From positions 10,182 to 74,181 of the forward strand of contig NZ_JAYSDK010000028.1 in assembly GCF_041914405.1 (NCBI RefSeq): a stretch of DNA of 64,000 nucleotides, given 5' to 3'. Of this stretch, positions 42,861 through 50,151 are shown piece by piece; positions within the stretch are counted from its first letter, which is position 1; the number at the start of each line of letters is the position of its first letter. A model generated the notes under the pieces. It made no database searches, was not told the origin of the DNA, and saw only the letters and a list, made by a program, of their open reading frames with translations. This DNA comes from Zoogloea sp041914405. Its GTDB lineage: Bacteria; Pseudomonadota; Gammaproteobacteria; Burkholderiales; Rhodocyclaceae. Position numbers and translations under genes: made by a program.

Positions 42861-43478
42861 TCACACGCGGTAGCCCTCTTCGCGCAGCACCTGGCGCACC
42901 GCCGGGCGCTCGAGCATGCGCAGGTAGTGGCCGCGACAGTTCGACGGCAAGTTCATCTTCAGCTTGTCAGCCCAGAACTCCGTGTAGAACAGCGCCGCAT
43001 CGGCGATCGAGAAACTGCCGGCAATGAACTCCCGCCCGGCCAGTTGGGCATCCATCACGGCAAAGCCGCGCTCGACGATCTCGCGGCCGCGGGCGCGCAC
43101 AATGTCGTGGTCCGCCGGGTTGGGGGTGAAGTTGGGCGTCGTGAAAATTCGCGTGAAGCCCTGTCCATGGATCGTGCCGACCGCGTAGTCCATCGCCTCC
43201 AGCACTCTCACCTCCCCATCCGGGGCCTCGGGCAACAGGTGCCGCTTTGGGTACTGGCGCGCCAGCCACCAGGCGATGGCCTGGAACTCGGTGATCGAGC
43301 TGCCGTCTTTGCGGACCAGGGTCGGGATGGTGGACTTGGGATTGATCGCCACATAGTCGGGCTCGAGATGCCCGCCTGCCGGCAGATTGACGATATGGAC
43401 CTCGAAGACGGCCCCGACTTCTTCCAGCAGGATATGGATGCCGGTCGAGCAAGAGCCGGGCGTCATGTAGAACTTCAT
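42861..43478 (-). CDS. glutathione S-transferase, beta-class like
   Basis: A 205-residue protein. The N-terminal thioredoxin fold has Cys10 (TPGSCST), typical of beta-class bacterial enzymes, the cis-Pro in STIPTL and the ITEF glutathione-binding motif. The all-helical C-terminal domain carries REFIAGSFSIADAALF. It conjugates or reduces electrophiles with glutathione. ATG 43478 is chosen because the fold starts there (MKFYMTPGSC); the frame stays open upstream to 43559. Stands alone. Confidence 0.92.
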   Translation of the reverse strand: MKFYMTPGSCSTGIHILLEEVGAVFEVHIVNLPAGGHLEPDYVAINPKSTIPTLVRKDGSSITEFQAIAWWLARQYPKRHLLPEAPDGEVRVLEAMDYAVGTIHGQGFTRIFTTPNFTPNPADHDIVRARGREIVERGFAVMDAQLAGREFIAGSFSIADAALFYTEFWADKLKMNLPSNCRGHYLRMLERPAVRQVLREEGYRV

Positions 43479-43655
43479 GGACAGTATTCCTCGGGCGATG
43501 GCGCCGTGCCACACGCACGAAGCACGGCAAATGCCTGCCCGAAGCAAGACAGGGGCCACCGACAGCGCCCCGCTGGAAGAAGGCCGATCCGGCCCTGCGG
43601 CTATGTGGGAAAGCCGCCGACAGCCTATCGCGCTGTCGGATTCATGACATGAGAA

Positions 43656-44312
43656 TCAGCGGGCGGCGTGGCAGGCCCACTGCTCGTCCAGAACATCCGG
43701 CCGACGGGTCGTTACGGCGCGACGCCGGCGTCCGCCTGACCCCAGGAATGTGCGAACGATCGCGGCCAGACCGTCGCCATCCACCGGCACATCCACGAGC
43801 ACCGCCGCCCCCGGCAGACGTTCCTGAGCTTCCTCCCTCTCCTTGTCCGAATCCACCAGTACCACTACCAGCATGCGCTGCTTGCGCGCCCGCCCCAGCA
43901 GCGCATGCGCCATCCGGTCCGCAGCGAGTCCGCCGATACGCCAGTCCACCACAAAGACTTCCGGCGACATCTCGCCAACGCGCAGCAAGCCGTCGTAGGG
44001 GCAAGCCGTGGACGTCACCAGGCAATCCGGCAACAGCTTGCTCAGCAGCCCCTGCAGAGCATAGCCCTCCGCCTCGTCGTTCATGACGAGCAACATGCCG
44101 AAGGGCACGCTGGTCGTCATGCCGGCGCAACGCTGCTCGAGCAGCAGCCGGTCGACGGATTCAACCAGGATTCGCCGGTGTCCCCCCGGCGTTTTCCAGG
44201 CTTGCAGGCGCCCCTCCTCCACCCAAAGCTGGGCCGTACGCACGCTGATACCGAGCAGGCGAGACGCATCGCGGGTCGAACAGGTCTGTGTCGAAATCAT
44301 CTCGGCAGTCAT
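43656..44312 (-). CDS. MerR/excisionase-type HTH fused to an atypical receiver domain
   Basis: A 218-residue regulator. Residues 10-52 are an excisionase/MerR-type helix-turn-helix (RDASRLLGISVRTAQLWVEEGRLQAWKTPGGHRRI). Residues 70-190 resemble a response-regulator receiver: acidic NDE (78-80), candidate phospho-Asp123 (VFVVDW), but the usual lysine near the fifth strand is missing (VLVDVPVD). DNA binding at the N-terminus is the reverse of most response regulators. The tail is basic. It lies downstream of the STAND gene in the same direction with its own AT-rich promoter region, so any link to that system is inferred. Confidence 0.75.
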   Translation of the reverse strand: MTAEMISTQTCSTRDASRLLGISVRTAQLWVEEGRLQAWKTPGGHRRILVESVDRLLLEQRCAGMTTSVPFGMLLVMNDEAEGYALQGLLSKLLPDCLVTSTACPYDGLLRVGEMSPEVFVVDWRIGGLAADRMAHALLGRARKQRMLVVVLVDSDKEREEAQERLPGAAVLVDVPVDGDGLAAIVRTFLGSGGRRRRAVTTRRPDVLDEQWACHAAR

Positions 44313-44384
44313 CGCGCGTCACGTATCTCATCTGCAATTTGATGACTGCATTCTAAACACGTTTTTGTTGATTTTGTTGTTTTA

Positions 44385-44411
44385 ATTATATTTTGACTTT
44401 ATTTCACTAAA
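44385..44411 (-). promoter_or_regulatory. promoter of the HTH/receiver gene
   Basis: On the minus strand a perfect TATAAT (44390-44385) lies in a very AT-rich 136-base gap. A weak TTTAGT (44411-44406) could serve as -35, with a spacing of only 15 bases. A leader of roughly 65 bases would precede the ATG at 44312. Confidence 0.45.
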
Positions 44412-44448
44412 TTCATGTGAGCTATTACCTAGCTCGCCGCTCTGCCGC

Positions 44449-47400
44449 TCAGGGCGTGCCCGAGTGGAGCAACTTCAGCGCGAAGCCGGTCAGCTCCTCT
44501 TCGGAGCGCGCCCAGACCTCGCCTTCAAACGGTGTGATGCGATCACCATTACGCTTGATGATGCGCTTGCCGTCCGCACTGAAGCGCGCATCGCGCACCC
44601 GGTCGGTCTCGCCCTCGAGCGTGCTGAGGGGCCGCTTGCCCCCCTCCCAGGCCCACACCCGCGCTGCGCCGTCGGCCCCGGTGCTGACCAGCAGCTTGCC
44701 ATCCGGGCTGATGTCTACACTCAACACCGGCCCGGCATGGGCCGGAATGCCACTGTGATCGGCTCGCAGCGCGCTCACCTCATAGCGGCGCAAATGTCCG
44801 TCTGAACCACCGCTGGCCAGCCGCCGGCCTTCCCGATCAAAAGCCAATGCGAAGATCGGGCCGTCCGCATCCTCGCTCTGGAAGAGAACCTCGCCATCGG
44901 CACTGCGTATCAGGCGCAGGCGCCCGTCGGTCAGCCCCAGCGCCAGCAGCGACTCGTCCTGACTGAAGACCGCGGCCCGCACGCTTTCGCCCTTACCCAG
45001 CAGTGCGTGCAGTTGCTCCGGCAGCGAGGTCTCGAACAGTTGCCCACTGGCTAGCCGGAAACTGTACTTGCCGGCGCTGCTGAGGATCAGTCCGTTGCCA
45101 CTCGGGGTCAGAAAATCCACGGTCTGCAAGCGCCACAGGCGCACCGCCCCGTCGGCGCCGGCGCTGGCCACTTGCTGGCCGTCCGGCGCAAACACCGCCG
45201 CTCGTACCCCCTGGCTGTGACCACGGTATTCCCGCGCACGGAACACGAAGGGGTCGTCCCAGACGCGCAGCGTGTCGTCCACGCCGAAGGACATCAGACG
45301 TGAGCCATCGGCACTGAAGGCCACGCCCAGGGCGCCACCCGCGTGGATCCCATCCAGGTGCAGGGGTGGATTGGGGGGCGGCGCCTCGCCCTCGCCCAGC
45401 GTCCACAAATAGATCTGCCCATCCGAGCCGGCCACCGCCAGGCGCTTGCCATCCGGGCTGTGCCGCGCCGCCGTCGGCAGCACTGCCGGCTGGCCCGCCA
45501 GGACCGGAATCTCCAGCGGGCGCCCGATCACGCGGCCACGGGTGGTCCACCGGTAGATCTCGCCGTTCGCCACGGCCACCGCCACCTCACGGCCATCGAC
45601 CGAGAAGCTGGCCGACAAGACCTCGTCCGGATGGGTCAGCGTCGCCAGCAAGGTGGCGGTGGCAACATTCCACAAGCGCGCCGTGTTGTCGTTGTTGCCG
45701 AAGGACAGCACGCGCCCACCGCCCTCGTCGAACACCGCCGATCCGACGTTGCCGAAGTGCCCGGCCAGGCGGGTCATCGCGCAATGTTCGGCCACCGGCG
45801 CAAGCAGCAGCTCCGTCGCGCCCCTGCCGTCCTCCCGAATGCCGACCGCCCGGGTGCCGTCCCGGCTCAGGTCGGCATCAACCCACGGGGCACCGCCATC
45901 GCCGCCGCAGCGCATCAGCTCTCGCCCGCTCTCGTCCCATATCCGCAGCACGCCGTCCCACCCGGCGGACAGGAAGCGCCGGCCATCGGCACTCGCCGCC
46001 ACCGCCACCACCGGACCGCCATGCTTCACCCGCGCCGCCACCGCCAGCGTGCGGCGATCCACCAGATGGGCTTCGCCGTCGTCGCCGGCACTCAGCACCC
46101 AGCGGCCGTCACGGCTGAACACAACCCCGTTGGCCGCCCCCTGGTGAGGCAGCAGCGCTGGGCTCTGCAGGAAGTTGGCCACCGCCAGGCGCAGCGTACC
46201 GCGCACATTGCGGTCGTCCACCCGGCGCGCCAATGCCACGGCCGCCTCCAGCGTCTGGCGGGTATCCACGTCTATCCTGTCGGTCAGCTCAGCGGCCTCC
46301 CGCCGGGCATCGCCACGGCGCAGCTCCTGGCGCCACAGCCAGGCATTGATGCTGAAGCCGAGCACCAGCACACAGGCTGCCAGCCCCCCGAAAACACGCC
46401 GCCGGCGCAGAAAGTAGCGGTCCACCCAGGGCCGGATGATGTCAATGAAGGCGTCGTGCTGCAGCTCGTAGTTCACTCCGCCGCTACCTTCGCGGGTGCG
46501 CACGATGCGATGCCGCTCCAGCACGCCAAGCACGCGCCGAACCCGCGCCGCCGACACCCGCGCCTGAGCCTGCAGGGCCTCCACCGGATAGGCGATCTTC
46601 ACGCCGCTGCGTGGCGCCAGCGCCTTGAGGACCTTTGCCGCGTCGTGGAACAGGAAGAAACCAAAATTGCCCACAACCTCTTCCAGATAAACCGCGATGA
46701 TGCCGCTCCGCCCACCGAGGGCCCGGTAGTCCTGCAGGCGCAGGCCGCGTACCCCGGCCGCCCGCGCCACCAGCCACAGGCGGCGGCAGATCAGCTGGAG
46801 AATCGGCAGCTCGATGCCGCCGTCGAACAGCCGCCGCCCCGCGCGGGGTCCGTCGCCCGGCATCAGGTCGTCGAGCAACTGGCTCACCAGCAGCTCGTCG
46901 TAAGCGCCACCACACTTCAGCACCGGCGCGCGGATCGCCTCGGCCGCCTGCTCGCGACTCAGGTGTTCCAGGTGGAAGGTTGACGCGAACAGAGACAAAA
47001 CGTGGTCGCGCAGGCAGGCATCCACGCTGGCCAGGAACTCCTCGCGGAAGGACAGCACCACCCGCACATCGAGGGACGCCCGCAGCAGCGCGCCGATGGC
47101 CGCCGGCAGCTGGCCCAGCCCGCCGGCGTGGCGCTGCAGGTATTCCTCGAACTGGTCGAGGATCAGCACCAGCGTGCTGTCGTCCCCCTGCAGGCGCTTG
47201 CGGGCCGCCTCGGTCAACTGGGCGGCGCCCAGACTGGCATCGACTTCGGCGACCGCCGCGGCGACCGTCACGCAAGGATCGGCGCCACTCCAACGGTCCA
47301 CATACACGACCTGAGCCTCCTCGGCGGCCAGCTCTGGAATCACCAGCGCTCGCAGCAGCGAGGTCTTGCCGACGCCGGATGGCGCATAGAGCAGCGTCAG

Positions 47401-47547
47401 CGGATGGGAGAACAGCTTGTTGATGAGCAGCTGGGCGTCCCGCTCACGACCAAAGAAACGGTCCCGCTCGGCCTCCGTGTAGGGTTTCAGCCCGACGTAA
47501 GGCTCGCAGCCATCGTCGGGCACAGCCGCTTGCCGCCTGCTGGACAT
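44449..47547 (-). CDS. membrane-anchored STAND NTPase with WD40 beta-propeller repeats
   Basis: A 1032-residue protein. Residues 17-260 are a STAND-type (nSTAND1-like) NTPase: FFGRERDAQLL entry motif, Walker A APSGVGKTS (55-63), Walker B LVLILDQFEE (126-135), and the LSFREEF sensor. A winged-helix-like part spans to about 375, a hydrophobic helix 385-405 probably crosses the membrane, and from about 480 at least ten WD40 repeats follow (GxDGxxRxWD, GHSQGVRAAVFAPDGQQVASAGADGAVRLW). The ATG at 47547 has GGAG overlapping the upstream stop. STAND proteins sense a trigger through such repeats and then oligomerise. It is 11 bases behind the TIR/caspase/SIR2 gene, so it is probably its sensor partner. 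Confidence 0.85.
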   Translation of the reverse strand: MSSRRQAAVPDDGCEPYVGLKPYTEAERDRFFGRERDAQLLINKLFSHPLTLLYAPSGVGKTSLLRALVIPELAAEEAQVVYVDRWSGADPCVTVAAAVAEVDASLGAAQLTEAARKRLQGDDSTLVLILDQFEEYLQRHAGGLGQLPAAIGALLRASLDVRVVLSFREEFLASVDACLRDHVLSLFASTFHLEHLSREQAAEAIRAPVLKCGGAYDELLVSQLLDDLMPGDGPRAGRRLFDGGIELPILQLICRRLWLVARAAGVRGLRLQDYRALGGRSGIIAVYLEEVVGNFGFFLFHDAAKVLKALAPRSGVKIAYPVEALQAQARVSAARVRRVLGVLERHRIVRTREGSGGVNYELQHDAFIDIIRPWVDRYFLRRRRVFGGLAACVLVLGFSINAWLWRQELRRGDARREAAELTDRIDVDTRQTLEAAVALARRVDDRNVRGTLRLAVANFLQSPALLPHQGAANGVVFSRDGRWVLSAGDDGEAHLVDRRTLAVAARVKHGGPVVAVAASADGRRFLSAGWDGVLRIWDESGRELMRCGGDGGAPWVDADLSRDGTRAVGIREDGRGATELLLAPVAEHCAMTRLAGHFGNVGSAVFDEGGGRVLSFGNNDNTARLWNVATATLLATLTHPDEVLSASFSVDGREVAVAVANGEIYRWTTRGRVIGRPLEIPVLAGQPAVLPTAARHSPDGKRLAVAGSDGQIYLWTLGEGEAPPPNPPLHLDGIHAGGALGVAFSADGSRLMSFGVDDTLRVWDDPFVFRAREYRGHSQGVRAAVFAPDGQQVASAGADGAVRLWRLQTVDFLTPSGNGLILSSAGKYSFRLASGQLFETSLPEQLHALLGKGESVRAAVFSQDESLLALGLTDGRLRLIRSADGEVLFQSEDADGPIFALAFDREGRRLASGGSDGHLRRYEVSALRADHSGIPAHAGPVLSVDISPDGKLLVSTGADGAARVWAWEGGKRPLSTLEGETDRVRDARFSADGKRIIKRNGDRITPFEGEVWARSEEELTGFALKLLHSGTP

Positions 47548-47558
47548 GGCGCCGTCTC

Positions 47559-49622
47559 CTACTTGAACTGGCCGAGGGTCTGCACGAAGGCGTCGCAGTC
47601 GGACTGCAGGCGGTCCTCGGCAGCCACCAGCTGGGCCCAAAAGCGCTCCTCGATCGGCGACACCGCGGTGCGCACCGCGTAGCGCCGCCGCGGTCGCACC
47701 TGCCCCTCGTTGCTGAAGATGTGCCCGACGAGGCGGTAATGCCACACGTCCAGGTTGTAGCCGAGGAACAGCAGCGCGCTCTTCTGCAGGCGCCGCGAGA
47801 AGGCGCTCGGCGGCTTGGTGTGCTCATTCTCCAGGCGACCGAGGAAGGTCACGTGGTCACTCTCGGTGATGACAACCGTGTCGATGCCCGAGCGCGGATC
47901 CGCCAGCGCATTGGCAAAGGGCGAGCCGACGATCTTGTAGATGATCCGGTCGCCGTGTTCGCCCAGGTCGGACAGCAGCCAGTTGTCGGCCAGCTTCACC
48001 TCCACGCCCGGCGTCTGCCCGCCGCGGCGGATCACCAGCAGGCGGCCGTCCAGTTCGTCGTCCTCGGCGCTGAGGATGTGGGTCACCACAGTGAAGGGCA
48101 GGCCCGACTGCTCCAGCAGATTCTCGAAGACCCAATCGTAGCTGGCCGACACGACGATCCACGGGCTCGTCATTGCGGCCAGGAAACGGTGCGTGCCGGT
48201 CAGCACCAGGCTCTGGCTCTGCTCCTGCAACACAGCGGTGAGGCGCTTGAGGAAGGCACCTCGCTCGCCGCCGAAGACCAGCAGCAGGTATTCGGCTGCA
48301 GTCGCCAGCGGATAGCGCTCGTCGATGCGCATGCCGGCTTCGAGCCCGGCGGTCTGGATCAACGCACTGACCAGCCGGAAGGAGCTCAGCGGACCGCTGC
48401 CGAACACCCCGTCACCAACCAGCGGCACCAGCCGCCCCTCATCGAGGCAGCCACGGATGGCCAGGAAGAACTCCCGGTTGCCGCGCAGCGCGGTAGCCGT
48501 CGGCGCCGCGGCGGTACGCCGGGCAATCTCGCCGCGGCTCGAATTGGTGTTGAACCCCTTGCTGATCGCCTTCAGGTCGGGCGCCTCGGCGTCAATGCGG
48601 GCCTGCACGTAGCGGCAGATCTCGTCGGCGGTGAGGATGCTGTCGCCGTCATCGGCCTCGAAGGTGGTCACGCCGTGCACGAACCAGCGCACCATGCGCG
48701 ACACCGCAGCCCCCTTCTCCGCCACGTCCCGATCCGTCACCGTGCAGCCAGACAGCAGGTACTTGCCCTGCCCTTGGCCCAGGTTGGCCACCAGGATGGA
48801 AGGGATGTCCACCTGCCCGCTGGCGTCCGGGGTCAGGCTGAAGATGCAGTCGAGCATGATCACCAACTGGCCGGCTGCGCTCTCGTTGAGGGCCCGCTTG
48901 GCGATCCACTCCATCGAGATCGCGGTGGCGTCCAGGTAATCCAGCTCAGAATCATTGGGGCACAGGTAGAGGTCACCGCGGGCCGACAGCTTGGCGTGGC
49001 CGCAGTAGTAGAACAGCACCGTGTCGTTGGGCAGCGCGTCCTTGAAGACCTTCTGGAGGCTTTTCATCAACGCGGTCTTTTCCGGGTTGAGCAGGCACTC
49101 CATCTCGAAGTGCGCATCCTCCTTGCCCAGCACATCGCGCAGCGCATCCACGTTGGCCGACGCGCTGGCCGGCACCGGGAAGCCCGCCCCGTGAGCATAG
49201 GCATCGAGGCCGACCAGCAGGGCCGAACGGGCACCCCGCACGCGCTTCTCGATGGGCACCACGAAGCTGTCGCGCAGCAGCGGATCGGCCGGATCGCCGG
49301 TCCACGCACGCAGGTCCAGCCATTGGGATTCCGTGAAGCCGAGGGGCACCCCGTCGCCGTCCAGACACACCTGCAGCAACGTGCGCCGCTGGGCCGCCCG
49401 ACTCGCCTCGGAGCGCACGAAGTCGCTGGCCCGCGCCACTTCGGTCCATAACACGACGACGCAGCGGGCGCCGTCGATCTGCTCTTCCAGTTCGCTGCGC
49501 CAGGTGGACGCCGCATCCAGATCCGCGTCCCACCATACCGAGAAATGCTCGGACAGCACCTTGGCCAAGGCATCGACACGCGCCCGGTCGGGATGGGCAT
49601 AGCTCAGAAAGATGTCGGCCAT
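47559..49622 (-). CDS. TIR / caspase-like / SIR2-like three-domain protein
   Basis: A 687-residue predicted cytosolic protein. Residues 1-125 are a TIR domain (IFLSYAHPDR, VWWDADLDAASTW, ASDFVRSEA with Glu72 at the NADase position). Residues 130-370 match the caspase (C14) p20/p10 fold (SALLVGLDAYAHGAG, FYYCGHAKL with His209), but the DxCxSG motif reads LDCIFSL, with Ile260 where catalytic Cys is expected. Residues 380-645 are SIR2-like (LVPLVGDGVFG, ASYDWVFENLL, YKIVGSPF, LLFLGYNLDVWHYRLV); the expected KxHG histidine is Val566. TIR and SIR2 domains of this kind consume NAD+ in bacterial immunity. A GGGGCGG ribosome site precedes the ATG. It lies between the small exported protein and the STAND gene. 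Confidence 0.85.
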   Translation of the reverse strand: MADIFLSYAHPDRARVDALAKVLSEHFSVWWDADLDAASTWRSELEEQIDGARCVVVLWTEVARASDFVRSEASRAAQRRTLLQVCLDGDGVPLGFTESQWLDLRAWTGDPADPLLRDSFVVPIEKRVRGARSALLVGLDAYAHGAGFPVPASASANVDALRDVLGKEDAHFEMECLLNPEKTALMKSLQKVFKDALPNDTVLFYYCGHAKLSARGDLYLCPNDSELDYLDATAISMEWIAKRALNESAAGQLVIMLDCIFSLTPDASGQVDIPSILVANLGQGQGKYLLSGCTVTDRDVAEKGAAVSRMVRWFVHGVTTFEADDGDSILTADEICRYVQARIDAEAPDLKAISKGFNTNSSRGEIARRTAAAPTATALRGNREFFLAIRGCLDEGRLVPLVGDGVFGSGPLSSFRLVSALIQTAGLEAGMRIDERYPLATAAEYLLLVFGGERGAFLKRLTAVLQEQSQSLVLTGTHRFLAAMTSPWIVVSASYDWVFENLLEQSGLPFTVVTHILSAEDDELDGRLLVIRRGGQTPGVEVKLADNWLLSDLGEHGDRIIYKIVGSPFANALADPRSGIDTVVITESDHVTFLGRLENEHTKPPSAFSRRLQKSALLFLGYNLDVWHYRLVGHIFSNEGQVRPRRRYAVRTAVSPIEERFWAQLVAAEDRLQSDCDAFVQTLGQFK

Positions 49623-49631
49623 GATCCGCCC

Positions 49632-49970
49632 CTAGCGTGCGATGCCGGGGATGGCGCCCCAGGGGGTGTAGCAGGCACAGGACGAACCGACCGGCATGCC
49701 CACCCGCATCGGACACGGCCCGGCATTGGTCACGCAGACGGTCGCCATCGGGAGCCGTTGCTGCATCGGCGGCAGCGGACGCATCGGCGCCTGGGGTACG
49801 GCCTGCTGTTGCGGGGGCGTACCACAGAGGCGGTCTATCTCCTGCGGAGAAACACCCTCGTTGCGCAACTGGATCCGCTCCCGCGTCGTGCAATACGCGC
49901 CGGCGCTCGCGGGTAACAGCAGCCCGCTGGCAATGGTCATAAGCAAAACGAGCAGATCCCGATGCTTCAT
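49632..49970 (-). CDS. small exported Cys-rich protein, first gene of the TIR/STAND operon
   Basis: A 112-residue protein with an N-terminal signal peptide (hydrophobic residues about 5-24, ending SAGA). Then come YCTTRERIQLRNEGVSPQEIDRLCG, a Pro/Gln-rich linker and a C-terminal VCVTNAGPCP, CACYTPWGAIPG module with four of its six cysteines. It would be periplasmic and disulfide-bonded. I do not recognise a characterised family. ATG 49970 is preferred to an in-frame GTG at 49979. It ends nine bases before the TIR gene, so it is co-transcribed. Confidence 0.75.
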   Translation of the reverse strand: MKHRDLLVLLMTIASGLLLPASAGAYCTTRERIQLRNEGVSPQEIDRLCGTPPQQQAVPQAPMRPLPPMQQRLPMATVCVTNAGPCPMRVGMPVGSSCACYTPWGAIPGIAR

Positions 49971-50006
49971 GGCTGTCACGGCCTCGAACCCGATGCGTCA
50001 CTTCCT

Positions 50007-50036
50007 TTTATACGGCGCACGGGAACGGAAGTCCAA
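50007..50036 (-). promoter_or_regulatory. promoter of the TIR/caspase/STAND operon
   Basis: On the minus strand TTGGAC (50036-50031) and TATAAA (50012-50007) are 18 bases apart, one and two mismatches from consensus. Transcription would begin about 30 bases before the small exported gene. Confidence 0.5.
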
Positions 50037-50109
50037 GGAATCCTGCTGGCGGGCCCACCGGACCCGCCATTGCTCGGCCGGCAAAATCCCCCTTGAGGAG
50101 CCGGCCCTA

Positions 50110-50126
50110 GCACCGGGGTCCGGTGC
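50110..50126 (-). terminator. hairpin after the porin gene
   Basis: GCACCGG (50110-50116) pairs with CCGGTGC (50120-50126) around a 3-base loop, 26 bases beyond the porin stop on the minus strand. No T run follows, so some read-through into the TIR operon is possible. Confidence 0.45.
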
Positions 50127-50151
50127 CCCGACACATCAGCCGGCCGCGCCG

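Noticed and set aside
43500..50150. Mobile island borders around the TIR/STAND operon
   Set aside because: No integrase, transposase, tRNA or direct repeats were found, and coding composition is like the neighbours.
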